DNA from: Tragulus kanchil
Taxonomy: Eukaryota; Chordata; Mammalia; Artiodactyla; Tragulidae
Assembly: GCA_022376925.1 (NCBI GenBank)
Contig: JAIOJX010000028.1
Span: forward strand, 75,481,001-75,545,000
Length of the DNA stretch: 64,000 nucleotides
Direction of reading: 5' to 3'
The position numbers and the translations under genes were made by a program. The notes under the pieces were generated by a model. The model searched no databases and was not told where the DNA came from. It saw nothing but the letters and a program-made list of their open reading frames with translations. Position 1 is the stretch's first letter. The number at the start of each line of letters is the position of its first letter. This document shows positions 22,246 to 33,111 of this stretch, piece by piece.

Positions 22246-22790
22246 TCTCGGGAAGAAAGTTTTTGAGTCTCTGAAGGAACAGGCATGTTTGTGGAAGTCC
22301 AACTCAGGATTTTATCAAATGACAGGAATTACTCTTCTCTCCAAGTGATACCAGCATAGAGTGATGCTTCATAGTGACACAGAGCTTTCCAGACCCTCTG
22401 ACTAGGATGAATGGTGCCCAAGAGCATTTATTTCCACTGTAGTTTTCATGCAGGTTACTCAACAACCAGAAGAGAAATTCCTTATCTTCAGGACAACTTC
22501 ATGGTTGTGCAACATGTATGGTTGTACAGGGTCCAGTTTTAGATGAGAGGGCCTCATTCTTGGTTTAATGCTCTACTGTCACTGTTGTGAATTTCCCAAC
22601 AATTTATAAACAAGGCACCCCACATTATCATTTTGTTCTTGGCCATGTAAATCTTGAAGCTGGTTCTGCCTCTGTCCTTCCAGGGTCACTCAAGTTTAAC
22701 GAGAGTGAGGAAATAAAATCAAGAACTTCTTTTCATCAACTTCCTCCAAGTTTATGTATCCAAATAAACACCTAATGAAACTGTTACCCA
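22246..22790. other. Low-repeat DNA, no gene seen
   Basis: No transposon or gene recognised. Single copy and outside all duplications. Confidence 0.45.
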
Positions 22791-22797
22791 TTCCTTG

Positions 22798-23440
22798 ATC
22801 TTTGTTGTTGTTGTTCAGTCACTAAGTTGTTTCTGACTCTGATCCCATGGACTGCAGTGCGACAGGCCTCCCTGTCCCTCTTCATCTCCGAGAGTTTGCC
22901 CAAGTTCATGTCCATTGAGCTGGTGATGTCATCCAACCATATCATCCTCTGCTGTCCTCTTCTCCTCCTGCCCTCAATCCTTCCCAGCATTAAGGTCTTT
23001 TCCAGTGAGTCAGCTCTTTGCATCATGTGGCCAAAGTGTTGGAGGTTCAGCTTCAGCATCAGTCCTTCCAGTGAGTGTTCAGGGTTGATCTCATTTAAAA
23101 TTGACTAGTTTCATATTGTTGCCATCCAGGGGATTCTCAAGAATCTTCTCCAGCATCAAAATTCAAAGGCATCAATTCTTCAGCCCTCAGCCTTCTTTAT
23201 GGTCCAGCTCTCTCATCCATACACAACTACTGGGAAAACCAGAGCTTTGACTATCCAGACATTTATCGCCCAAGTTTTGTCTTTGCTTTTTAATATGCTG
23301 TGTCGGTTTGTCATAGCTTTCCTTCCAAGAACTTAATGTCTTCTGATTTCATGGCTGCAGTGACCATCTGCAGTGATTTTGGAGCCCCCAAAGAGAAAGC
23401 CTGTAACTGCTTTCACTTCTTCCCCTCCTTGATCCTAATT
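22798..23440 (-). mobile_element. BovB 3' part with RT C-terminus
   Basis: Antisense BovB beginning TTTGTTGTTGTTGTTCAGTC. The reverse frame 22784-23059 (91 residues) is an unusually clean C-terminus: MLKLNLQHFGHMMQRADSLE, then a GRRRRGQQRM basic run, DDITSSMDMNLGKLSEM and a terminal RVRNNLVTEQQ. The element continues to about 23440 with more decay. 5'-truncated. Confidence 0.87.
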
Positions 23441-25541
23441 GATGGCATATTTAACCTCCTTTAAGAGGAGATTTTCAGAGGTCTCTTTTACTCTTCTAAA
23501 ACTATCTCCATAATGATTTAGAACCTCCAGTTAAAAGAATGATTCAGATCTTGGAAACATGTGATACTTTAATCCTTGAAAAGATGAATTTTTCTACATC
23601 TATGTGGTTTACTTTGTTTTATAGTACTTAGCACAACCTAAATTTCATGAGTGCATTTTACACATAATTCAGTATGTCTTATTTTTTTTTAATTTCTTTT
23701 TAAATTTTTATTTATTTCTTTATTTTTGGCTATTCTGGGTTTTCACTGCTGCCATGGGCTCTTATGTAGTTGCAGGGAGTGGGGACTACTCTCTAGTTGA
23801 GGTGAGCAGGCTTCTTGTTGTGGTGATTTCTCTTGTGGAACTCGGACTTTAGAGCACAAGGGCTTCAGTAGTTGGGGCACATGGGCTCAGTAGTTGTGGG
23901 TCTGAGGCTCTAGAGCACAGACTCCATAGTTATGGCTCACAGGCTTAGTTGCGACATAGCTTGTGGGATCTTCCCAGATCAGGGATCGAACCCATGTCTC
24001 CTTCACTGGTAGGTGAACTCTTTACCACTGAGCTACGAGGAAAGCCCCCAGTATGTCTTATTTTTAAAGCAAGAACTTAAGAAATATTGGATGGTAGGTC
24101 CAAATACTGAAACCAGCAGTAAGGATTGTGAATATTCATTTCTGAGTCTTCTTAATCTTCGTAGGTGCAGCAGTACACAGGCAAGGGGTGCACACTGCAG
24201 CATTTATATGCTCCCCTTGGGTGGGAATAGGTATGAGTGGATTGACTTGGTGGGATGGCCCAGGAGAAAGAAGCAGAGTCATAGGTGGGCCTAATGCCTG
24301 AGGAAGCCTTCCACTTTTACTATGCCTACACGTTGACTGTCTAAGCTGGACAGTTAAGCAGTTTCATAGAAATGAATAGGCAGGAGACAGACTATGACAG
24401 TGGGCATAACAGGTTAAAAGTTCTTCTCAGGAAGTGAAGAAGCACCTGCTGACAGTGATTTTGAGCCCCAAAGAGAAAGCCTGTAACTGCTTTCACTTCT
24501 TCCCCTCCTTGATCCTAATTGATGGCATATTTAACCTCCTTTAAGAGGAGATTTTCAGAGGTCTCTTTTACTCTTCTAAAACTATCTCCATAATGATTTA
24601 GAACCTCCAGTTAAAAGAATGATTCAGATCTTGGAAACATGTGATACTTTAATCCTTGAAAAGATGAATTTTTCTACATCTATGTGGTTTACTTTGTTTT
24701 ATAGTACTTAGCACAACCTAAATTTCATGAGTGCATTTTACACATAATTCAGTATGTCTTATTTTTTTTTAATTTCTTTTTAAATTTTTATTTATTTCTT
24801 TATTTTTGGCTATTCTGGGTTTTCACTGCTGCCATGGGCTCTTATGTAGTTGCAGGGAGTGGGGACTACTCTCTAGTTGAGGTGAGCAGGCTTCTTGTTG
24901 TGGTGATTTCTCTTGTGGAACTCGGACTTTAGAGCACAAGGGCTTCAGTAGTTGGGGCACATGGGCTCAGTAGTTGTGGGTCTGAGGCTCTAGAGCACAG
25001 ACTCCATAGTTATGGCTCACAGGCTTAGTTGCGACATAGCTTGTGGGATCTTCCCAGATCAGGGATCGAACCCATGTCTCCTTCACTGGTAGGTGAACTC
25101 TTTACCACTGAGCTACGAGGAAAGCCCCCAGTATGTCTTATTTTTAAAGCAAGAACTTAAGAAATATTGGATGGTAGGTCCAAATACTGAAACCAGCAGT
25201 AAGGATTGTGAATATTCATTTCTGAGTCTTCTTAATCTTCGTAGGTGCAGCAGTACACAGGCAAGGGGTGCACACTGCAGCATTTATATGCTCCCCTTGG
25301 GTGGGAATAGGTATGAGTGGATTGACTTGGTGGGATGGCCCAGGAGAAAGAAGCAGAGTCATAGGTGGGCCTAATGCCTGAGGAAGCCTTCCACTTTTAC
25401 TATGCCTACACGTTGACTGTCTAAGCTGGACAGTTAAGCAGTTTCATAGAAATGAATAGGCAGGAGACAGACTAGATGACAGTGGGCATAACAGGTTAAA
25501 AGTTCTTCTCAGGAAGTGAAGAAGCACCTGCTGACAGTGAC
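23371..25541. repeat. Duplication 8: unit 1080 bp
   Basis: Copy 1 is 23371-24452 and copy 2 is 24453-25541. Homology begins in the BovB tail at CAGTGATTTTGGAGCC and includes the CHR SINE. Small differences: GACAGACTATGACAG versus GACAGACTAGATGACAG, and GGAGCCCCCAAAG versus GAGCCCCAAAG right at the restart. Confidence 0.9.
23690..24048 (-). mobile_element. CHR SINE, full length (standard long form)
   Basis: Antisense CHR with a T-rich/ATTTATTT tail at 23690, GGCTATTCTGGGTTTTCACTG, the AGTTGCAGGGAGTGGGGACT block, GCTCACAGGCTTAGTTGCG, GTGGGATCTTCCCAGATCAG, GGATCGAACCCATGTCTCC and the reverse head ACTGAGCTACGAGGAAAGCC. Its middle differs from the CAATTACGAGCC-type SINEs, so it is a different and older CHR subfamily. 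Copy at 24770-25128. Confidence 0.85.
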
Positions 25542-26224
25542 TGGGATGTGACTCACTGATGGCAAAGGACAGTGTCTTCTGCTAAGCAGAGGACATGCAT
25601 AATGGACTGATACTCAGTCTTGTTTATCTGATGACATAAATTACAGGGTGCTGTAGTTAATCAGGCTGTGGATCAGATTTCTGTAAGCTGGGTGGAGTGG
25701 AGGCCGCTGGCAATGTAAGCCATACCTGAGGAGAAACATGTGAGTGGGCGGAAGAAAATAGATTTCTTTGGAGCTGTTCCAAGGCTGATACTGGTGAAAG
25801 ATACTTGTCTTTCTTGAGCATTGAAGCAGCATCTGCCAGGATTGTCAGCTACTGAGCAGCACATCTCCATACTCAGGAGCCATGGTGAATACAAGTAAAG
25901 GTAAAAGTGTGGTAAAGTTTAATATTGTGTTTTCTTTCTAGTTGCTTTTGATGATCACCTGGATATGTGTATGTGTATAAAACTGACTGAAAGGTGTCAG
26001 GTTAGTCTGGTTTTTTTTTTTTTTTTAATTCTGTTGGCAAACTTTCAGTATTAACTAAAGACTTTCTTTTAACTTCTTATTCCTTAACTCTTCTGCTTCC
26101 AATCTAAGGTGCTACTCAGACTAAGGATAATGAATGACTAGAAGAGTGAATCAGTTTGAAACAAAGTTAGTACACCATTTCTAGAGTAATATTTAGTGTG
26201 AAAGAAGAACTTCTCATTTACATT
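25542..26224. other. Low-repeat DNA with a weak exon-like signal
   Basis: A Kozak-like GAGCCATGG at 25878-25886 is followed 19 bases into the frame by AAAG/GTAAAAG (25897-25907), which resembles a splice donor. The coding part would be only about six codons and I recognise no protein. No other exon signal supports it, so I do not call a gene. Confidence 0.3.
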
Positions 26225-26415
26225 GACCTAAGTTGACTCCTCTGTGTATGTGTGACATTGTGCAAATAACTTAATCTTCTTGAACTTGGTTTCTTTATTT
26301 GTAAACTGGGGGTAATAATACCTGCTTTTCAGAGTGGTAAGGATTTAATAACATAATGCTAGCAAAGAGCCTGGTGCAGTAGCTGCCTCCTGGTAGAAAC
26401 TCAATAACAGCTGGT
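26225..26415 (+). mobile_element. MIR SINE, plus strand
   Basis: Sense MIR: AACTTAATCTTCTTGAAC, TTTCTTTATTTGTAAACTGG, GGGTAATAATACCTGC, GGTAAGGATTTAATAAC and GCCTGGTGCAG, ending near GAAACTCAATAACA. Ancient mammalian SINE, decayed. Confidence 0.8.
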
Positions 26416-26542
26416 TCCCTCTAGTCTATCTGCTGTCCTCTAGCCTCTTTCCTAGCACAGGAGTCAGGTCCTGCTGGTCTCACTCTCTAGTCATTGTGCT
26501 TCTACAGCCTGCTCATTGTAGGTTGTGCTGATAGAGACAAAG

Positions 26543-26872
26543 CTCAACCTAGGGCTTCCCTGGTGGTCAAGTAGATAATGGCACTGCCTTGTAGTGCAAG
26601 GGGTGCCGGTTCGATCCCTGGCCTGGGAAGATCCCATGTGCCATGGAGTGACTGGACCGATGTGTCCAATTACTGAGCTGGAGCTCTGGAGCACATGCAC
26701 CCAGAGCCGGTGCTCTGCGACAACAGAGGCCACTGCGATGGGAGGCCCACACAGGCCGAAGAACAAAGATGGATGAAAATAGACAAATGAAAGACCAATA
26801 GAAGTGGCCCGCCTGCCCACCTCCCTCCCCAACCCCGACCCCCAAAATAAGTAAATTAAAAAAAAAAAAAAG
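26543..26872 (+). mobile_element. Long CHR-like SINE, full length
   Basis: Sense copy: GGGCTTCCCTGGTGGTCAAG head, GGTTCGATCCCTGG B box, GGGAAGATCCCATGTGCC, GTGTCCAATTACTGAGCTGG, GCATGCACCCAGAGCCGG-like block, CACTGCGATGGGAGGCCC, GATGGATGAAAATAGAC, GAAGTGGCCCGCCTGCCC and a poly(A) tail. About 330 bp. TSDs are not clear. Confidence 0.9.
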
Positions 26873-27071
26873 CCTAATTCTAATGATATGATTCTATGGA
26901 CATTTCATTTCATCTTATGTTAGAGTCTAGCATTGTAGTTAGGTAGGCAGAGTAAACGTGGGAAGGAATGTGTCTCAAATGCTGAATTCTACTTCATTTG
27001 TTGTGTAATATTTTCCCCTTCTGGGATCTTTAGGAATGTAACAACTAAAGCGTAGACTCTCCTCTCCACTC

Positions 27072-27175
27072 TTTCCATCCATCCATCCAGCCAGCCAGAA
27101 GCCATCCATCTATTCAGCCAGCCAGCCAGCCACTTATCCATCTATCCATTCATCCATTTATCCATCCAACATTTG
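27072..27175. repeat. (CCAT)n / (CCAG)n microsatellite
   Basis: Imperfect tetranucleotide array mixing CCAT, CCAG and CTAT units over about 100 bases. Outside all duplications, so its length is probably reliable. Confidence 0.9.
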
Positions 27176-28347
27176 TGCACTGAATCACTACATGCCAAAC
27201 TCAGTTCTAAGAGCCAGATATTAAGCAGTAAAGAAAAACAAGACAATCCTACATTCATGAAGCATTTATTCTAGTGAGGGGTGATGCAGACAGCAAACTA
27301 AGTAAGTAAAGTTTGTAGTGTCTTAGATGGGGAGTTATTATGAGGAAAGTAAGAAAAGGGAATGGCATTTGTAGTTTTCAAAAGGGCAATCAGGGAAGAT
27401 CTTTTTTTTTAATTTTGGCCTCTTTCATTGGTTTATTTATTTATTTTCATCCATCTTTATTCTTTTGGCCTGTGTGGGCCTCCCATTGCAGTGGCCTCTC
27501 TCATTGTAGAGCACCAGCTCTGGGCACGTGCTCTCCAGAGCACCGGCTCATAATTAGACACACCGGTCCAGCTGCTCCACAGCATGTGGGATCTTCCCAG
27601 GCCAAAGTTTCGAACTGGTGCCCCTTGCAGTGCAAGGCAGACTCTTTACCCATTAGGCCACCAGGGAAGCCCTGGAAGGCCTCTTTGAGAAACTTTTGAG
27701 CACAGGCTTTGAGGAGATCAAGGGAAGAGCATTTCAAGCAGGAGAAGCAGCAAGTGCAAAGGCTGGGAGGTGGAGGCAAGCCTGGTGTGCAAGGAGAAAC
27801 AGGGAGGCCAGCATGACTGGCAGAGGAAAGGATGAGGGGAGGCTGGAGGAGTGACTGGGGCTAAATCAAGTAGGGCTCTGGAAGGTCCTGTGAAGACCTG
27901 GGCCCAGCATTCACTTCAGTAGAATACTGCTGGCTCCTGTGTTGAGAACAGTGTGAAGGGGCAGAGGTGGAAGCAGAGTCCAACTAGACCACTGTAAGGA
28001 CCCAGAGGTGTCCAGAGTAGTCACAGGGAAAGTGGGAGGAGTGGACAGCCCTGGGCAGATTTTGAAGATAGAGCCAACAGGATTTTCTAGTGGATTAGAT
28101 ACGAGAAGTGAGAGAGAAATGGAGTCAAGGCTGACTCTACATTTTGGGGTGGGAATGAGTAACCAGAAAGATGAAGATGAAGATGTCATTGAGGGCGGAA
28201 AACTAAAGCAGGATGTTAACAGATATGTTTTGGACAGTTTTGGATTTGAGGTGTATGTCACACATCTGAGTTGAGATGCTGAATGGGAAGCTGGATGTGG
28301 GAGTCTAGAGTTTAGGAGGAAAGTGTGGCCAAAGATAAAAAATCTGG
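27176..28347 (+). other. Old interspersed repeat relic (family unassigned)
   Basis: Outside the SINE, the phrases CAACATTTGTGCACTGAATC, GAAGCATTTATTCTAGTGAGG, AGAGCATTTCAAGCAGGAGAAG and GCAAAGGCTGGGAGG follow an order I know from an old, abundant mammal-wide repeat. I am not sure of its family name. The 151-residue reverse frame at 27911-28366 is a chance frame across this relic and the SINE head, not a gene. Confidence 0.45.
27400..27672 (-). mobile_element. CHR-like SINE
   Basis: Antisense copy: T-run, TTATTTTCATCCATCTTTATTC, GGCCTGTGTGGGCCTCCC, GTCCAGCTGCTCCACAGC, GTGGGATCTTCCCAGGCC and the reverse head GCCACCAGGGAAGCCC. Moderately diverged. It sits inside an old repeat-like region that continues on both sides. 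Confidence 0.88.
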
Positions 28348-30016
28348 GGTTTCCTTGGTGGTCCATTGGGCAAAGAGTCCGCCTTGCAGTGCAAGGTGCA
28401 CCAGTTCAATCTCTGGCCTGAGTATCCCATGTGCTGCGGGGAGGCTGGACTGATGTGTCCAATTACGAGCCAGCACTCTAGAATGCATGTGCCCAGAGCC
28501 GGTGCTCTGCAACGAGAGAGGCCACTGAAATGGGAGGCCCACACAGGCTGAAGAGTAAAGATGGATGCAAAATAAATAAATAAATAATCAATAAAAAGAG
28601 GCCAGAATTAAAGCATCTGGGAATGGTGGGCATGTGACATAGTATCTGTGCAGCAGAATGAGATCCCCAAATACTGAGGGCAAAAAGAAAAGAGTTCTAA
28701 AATCTGAACTTGAGAATATACTAGTTTTAAGGAGCTGTGAAATAGGAGAAAGCAGAAAAGGAGGAACCAGTGAGGAGGAAAAACAGGGGCAGAATCTTTT
28801 CCAGCAGAAAAGATTCCACTTTTCCACTCTCTGAATATCTGCTAGTGGCTCAAGTAAGATGAGGACAGAATTGACTGTTGAATGCAGCAATTTGGGGTCT
28901 TGACAAGAGAGCTAAAGTCAGGTAGTGAAGCGTGGGGGCCCAGGCATTAAAAACTTCAAAGTAGGGCTCTGGAAGGTCCTGTGAAGACCTGGGCCCAGCA
29001 TTCACTTCAGTAGAATACTGCTGGCTCCTGTGTTGAGAACAGTGTGAAGGGGCAGAGGTGGAAGCAGAGTCCAACTAGACCACTGTAAGGACCCAGAGGT
29101 GTCCAGAGTAGTCACAGGGAAAGTGGGAGGAGTGGACAGCCCTGGGCAGATTTTGAAGATAGAGCCAACAGGATTTTCTAGTGGATTAGATACGAGAAGT
29201 GAGAGAGAAATGGAGTCAAGGCTGACTCTACATTTTGGGGTGGGAATGAGTAACCAGAAAGATGAAGATGAAGATGTCATTGAGGGCGGAAAACTAAAGC
29301 AGGATGTTAACAGATATGTTTTGGACAGTTTTGGATTTGAGGTGTATGTCACACATCTGAGTTGAGATGCTGAATGGGAAGCTGGATGTGGGAGTCTAGA
29401 GTTTAGGAGGAAAGTGTGGCCAAAGATAAAAAATCTGGGGTTTCCTTGGTGGTCCATTGGGCAAAGAGTCCGCCTTGCAGTGCAAGGTGCACCAGTTCAA
29501 TCTCTGGCCTGAGTATCCCATGTGCTGCGGGGAGGCTGGACTGATGTGTCCAATTACGAGCCAGCACTCTAGAATGCATGTGCCCAGAGCCGGTGCTCTG
29601 CAACGAGAGAGGCCACTGAAATGGGAGGCCCACACAGGCTGAAGAGTAAAGATGGATGCAAAATAAATAAATAAATAATCAATAAAAAGAGGCCAGAATT
29701 AAAGCATCTGGGAATGGTGGGCATGTGACATAGTATCTGTGCAGCAGAATGAGATCCCCAAATACTGAGGGCAAAAAGAAAAGAGTTCTAAAATCTGAAC
29801 TTGAGAATATACTAGTTTTAAGGAGCTGTGAAATAGGAGAAAGCAGAAAAGGAGGAACCAGTGAGGAGGAAAAACAGGGGCAGAATCTTTTCCAGCAGAA
29901 AAGATTCCACTTTTCCACTCTCTGAATATCTGCTAGTGGCTCAAGTAAGATGAGGACAGAATTGACTGTTGAATGCAGCAATTTGGGGTCTTGACAAGAG
30001 AGCTAAAGTCAGGTAG
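27869..30016. repeat. Duplication 9: unit 1091 bp
   Basis: Copy 1 is 27869-28959 and copy 2 is 28960-30016. Apparently identical across the stretch I compared, including the SINE. Copy 1 ends with CATTAAAAACTTCAAAGTAG, copy 2 continues GTCAGGTAGGACCAGTAAAG. Its 3' part overlaps duplication 10, so CCAGTGAGGAGGAAAAACAG occurs at about 28769, 29860 and 31030. Confidence 0.92.
28348..28612 (+). mobile_element. CHR-like SINE
   Basis: Sense copy with head GGGGTTTCCTTGGTGGTCCA, degenerate B box AGTTCAATCTCTGG, GTGTCCAATTACGAGCCAGC, CATGTGCCCAGAGCCGGTGC and the tail (AAATA)n ATCAATAAAAAGAGGCC. The tail motif CAATAAAA-GAGGCC recurs in other copies and seems to be the 3' signature of one subfamily. 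Copy at 29439-29703. Confidence 0.88.
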
Positions 30017-30349
30017 GACCAGTAAAGAAGGGACAGGTTGAAGTAGGGAAAGATGAAGTCAGAGACCACTAAATTTCTACCAGTCTTCCTCACTCCCAAT
30101 TCAGAGGAACCAAGGCCCTCAACCTCCGCCCCCAGCTTTTTTGATTCAATTTTTATTTTACTTTACCAACTCTATTAATTTTTGTAAGCAACCTTATATT
30201 CTTTTGGAATGGGCTGGCAAGGCAGCAAGATGGGATGCTTCCTCAAATAGGGAGTCTCTGTTGGGGTATAGAGCTTGCAATGACTTCCCCTTCATGTCTA
30301 GTGGTAGTAAGGTGGCCGCCTGCCTGGTCCCAAGGGGGGGTGTCCTAGG

Positions 30350-30452
30350 CACAGCTCTGTGGCATGTGGGATCTTCCTAGACCAGGGACTGAACACATGT
30401 CTCTGCATTGGTAGGTGAATTCTTTACCTCTGAGCCACCAGGGAAGTTTGTT
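30350..30452 (-). mobile_element. Truncated CHR SINE
   Basis: Only the tRNA-like third of an antisense CHR: GGCATGTGGGATCTTCCTAG, ACCAGGGACTGAACACATG and the reverse head TGAGCCACCAGGGAAG. Old. Copy at 31521-31623. Confidence 0.75.
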
Positions 30453-30494
30453 TTTTAAAAATAAAACCACTTTTAAATTGGTTGTTTTGTTTTC

Positions 30495-30880
30495 CTTTCT
30501 TTTTGTTACTGAGATGAAATTGTGTTAGTTTTAGGTGTGCAAGATAATAAATTGATACACATATTGAGTTGGCCAAAAAGTTCATTTGGGTTTTTCTGAA
30601 AGCCATTCTGAGTGGAATTTTGGTCAACCCACATATACTGAGAAATGATTACCACAAAAATGGTTATTTAACCTTAATTATCACACACAGTTACATATTA
30701 TGCGTGTGTGTGAGATGCTCTTTTTAAGAGCATTCTCTAAGCAACTTTCAAATGTATGCTATAGTACTGTTAACTATAGTCACCATGCAAAATATTCCAT
30801 TCCTAGGTTTTCTTTATCTTATGTCTAGATGTTCGTATCTTTTGAGGACGTTTTTTACATGTTTTTTTTTTTGTTTCCCC
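30495..30880 (-). mobile_element. Old L1 3' UTR, minus strand
   Basis: ACTGAGATGAAATTGTGTTAG, TTTTAGGTGTGCAAGATAATA and, after a mariner insertion, CATATACTGAGAAATGATTACC, TATGCTATAGTACTGTTAAC and GTCACCATGCAAAATATTCC. This is an antisense ancient L1 3' UTR. It appears to resume at 32340-32765. Copy at 31666-32050. Confidence 0.65.
30567..30636. mobile_element. Short mariner-type remnant with terminal inverted repeats
   Basis: TTGAGTTGGCCAAAAAGTTC at the left end mirrors GGAATTTTGGTCAACCCA at the right, about 68 bp apart and next to TA dinucleotides. The GGCCAAAAAGTTC terminus is typical of the mariner family spread in ruminants. Internal transposase is entirely missing. It interrupts the old L1, so it is younger than that. 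Copy at 31738-31807. Confidence 0.75.
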
Positions 30881-30924
30881 CATCATGCAATGCCTGGTTT
30901 CTGTTTTTTTTTTTTCTTTTTTTG

Positions 30925-31033
30925 CTGTTGTTTATATTTATTTTCATCCATCTTTATTCTTTGGCCTGTGTGGGCCTCCCACTGCAGTGGCCTCTCACTG
31001 CCGAGCACCAGCTCTGGGCACATGCACTCCAGT
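30925..31033 (-). mobile_element. CHR-like SINE cut by a duplication junction
   Basis: The tail half of the SINE that is complete at 32096-32337. It stops at GCACATGCACTCCAG, where duplication 10 restarts in CCAGTGAGGAGG. The CTCCAG overlap of about five bases is the only microhomology at this junction. Confidence 0.88.
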
Positions 31034-32095
31034 GAGGAGGAAAAACAGGGGCAGAATCTTTTCCAGCAGAAAAGATTCCACTTTTCCACTCTCTGAATAT
31101 CTGCTAGTGGCTCAAGTAAGATGAGGACAGAATTGACTGTTGAATGCAGCAATTTGGGGTCTTGACAAGAGAGCTAAAGTCAGGTAGGACCAGTAAAGAA
31201 GGGACAGGTTGAAGTAGGGAAAGATGAAGTCAGAGACCACTAAATTTCTACCAGTCTTCCTCACTCCCAATTCAGAGGAACCAAGGCCCTCAACCTCCGC
31301 CCCCAGCTTTTTTGATTCAATTTTTATTTTACTTTACCAACTCTATTAATTTTTGTAAGCAACCTTATATTCTTTTGGAATGGGCTGGCAAGGCAGCAAG
31401 ATGGGATGCTTCCTCAAATAGGGAGTCTCTGTTGGGGTATAGAGCTTGCAATGACTTCCCCTTCATGTCTAGTGGTAGTAAGGTGGCCGCCTGCCTGGTC
31501 CCAAGGGGGGGTGTCCTAGGCACAGCTCTGTGGCATGTGGGATCTTCCTAGACCAGGGACTGAACACATGTCTCTGCATTGGTAGGTGAATTCTTTACCT
31601 CTGAGCCACCAGGGAAGTTTGTTTTTTAAAAATAAAACCACTTTTAAATTGGTTGTTTTGTTTTCCTTTCTTTTTGTTACTGAGATGAAATTGTGTTAGT
31701 TTTAGGTGTGCAAGATAATAAATTGATACACATATTGAGTTGGCCAAAAAGTTCATTTGGGTTTTTCTGAAAGCCATTCTGAGTGGAATTTTGGTCAACC
31801 CACATATACTGAGAAATGATTACCACAAAAATGGTTATTTAACCTTAATTATCACACACAGTTACATATTATGCGTGTGTGTGAGATGCTCTTTTTAAGA
31901 GCATTCTCTAAGCAACTTTCAAATGTATGCTATAGTACTGTTAACTATAGTCACCATGCAAAATATTCCATTCCTAGGTTTTCTTTATCTTATGTCTAGA
32001 TGTTCGTATCTTTTGAGGACGTTTTTTACATGTTTTTTTTTTTGTTTCCCCCATCATGCAATGCCTGGTTTCTGTTTTTTTTTTTCTTTTTTTGC

Positions 32096-32337
32096 TGTTG
32101 TTTATATTTATTTTCATCCATCTTTATTCTTTGGCCTGTGTGGGCCTCCCACTGCAGTGGCCTCTCACTGCCGAGCACCAGCTCTGGGCACATGCACTCC
32201 AGAGCACTGGCTTGTAATTGGACACACTGGTCCAGCCGCTCCAGGGCACATGAGATCTTCCCGGGCCAAGGATTGAACCGATGCCCCTTGAACTACAAGG
32301 TGGACTCTTTATGCACTGGACCACCAGGAAAGCCCCT
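32096..32337 (-). mobile_element. CHR-like SINE, complete copy
   Basis: Antisense: TTTATTTTCATCCATCTTTATTC, GGCCTGTGTGGGCCTCCCAC, CATGCACTCCAGAGCACTGG, TTGTAATTGGACACACTGG, TCCAGCCGCTCCAGGGC and the reverse head GGACCACCAGGAAAGCCCC. Moderately diverged. Confidence 0.88.
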
Positions 32338-32765
32338 TTAGACCATTTTTATTCATTTTATCCCTCCTCTCCCACCAGCCTGTGGTAATCACCAATCTGT
32401 TCTCTGTATCTGTGAGTTTGTGACTTTTTAGGTTCCACAGATAATTGAAATCTCAGAGTATTTTTGTTTCTCTCTCTGCTTAGCATAGTGCCCTCAAGGT
32501 CTGTCCTTGTCACAAACAGCAGGATTTCCTTTGTTTTTGTGGTTGAATAATATTCTATTGTATGCACGTGTGTGTGTGTGTGTTGTGTATACACACACAT
32601 ATACCTGTGTGATATATATCACATATAATAATATATATGTGTGTTTGTGTGTGTATATCTATCTCACATCTTATTTATCCATTTATTCATTGACATTTAA
32701 GTTATTTCAATTGCTAGCATTGTCTTGGCTACAATAAATAATACTACACTGAACATGGTAGTACA
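32338..32765 (-). mobile_element. Old L1 3' end, minus strand, with (GT)n and (TA)n tracts
   Basis: AGCCTGTGGTAATCACCAAT, GTTCTCTGTATCTGTGAGTT, TTCCACAGATAATTGAAATC, CTTAGCATAGTGCCCTCAAGG and GGTTGAATAATATTCTATTG are the antisense end of an ancient L1. Short GT/CA/TA microsatellites at 32565-32660 lie within it. It continues past the two SINEs to about 33530. Confidence 0.7.
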
Positions 32766-32773
32766 TATATCTT

Positions 32774-33101
32774 CTTTTTTTTTCTTTTAATTTTTTTTTT
32801 TGGGGGGGGGAAGGGCAGGTTGGGGAGGGAGGGGGACGGGTGGGCCACTTCTACTGGTCTTTCATTTATTCAGTTTCATCCATCTTTGTTCTTCGGTTCG
32901 TGTGGGCCTCCCATCGCTGCGGCCTCTGTTGTCGCAGAGCACCGGCTCTGGGTGCATGCGCGCCAGAGCTCCGGCTTGGTAATTGGACACACGGGTCCAG
33001 CCGCTCCGCGGCACGTGGGATCTTCCCAGGCCAGGGATCGAACTGGTGCCCTTTGGACTGCAAGGCAGTGTCCTTACCCACTGGACCACCAGGGAAGCCC
33101 A
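32774..33101 (-). mobile_element. Long CHR-like SINE (left of an adjacent pair)
   Basis: Near-canonical antisense copy: T-run, a G-rich block, TGGGGAGGGAGGGGGACGGG, TGGGCCACTTCTACTGGTC, TCGCAGAGCACCGGCTCTGG, GCCAGAGCTCCGGCTTGG, GGGATCTTCCCAGGCCAGGG and GGACCACCAGGGAAGCCC. Flanking ATATATCTTC at 32764-32773 and 33102-33111 is its TSD. Confidence 0.9.
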
Positions 33102-33111
33102 TATATCTTCC

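Larger units (their letters stand above)
29861..32203. repeat. Duplication 10: unit about 1171 bp
   Basis: Copy 1 is 29861-31031 and copy 2 is 31032-32203. It contains a CHR piece, old L1, the mariner remnant and half of a SINE. The only clear differences are run lengths. The junction falls in the middle of a SINE but the restart is not in a SINE, so homologous recombination between repeats does not explain it. Confidence 0.92.

Noticed and set aside
27911..28366. 151-residue reverse open frame, present twice
   Set aside because: It spans an old repeat relic and the head of a SINE, has no known motif, and its repetition is only duplication 9.
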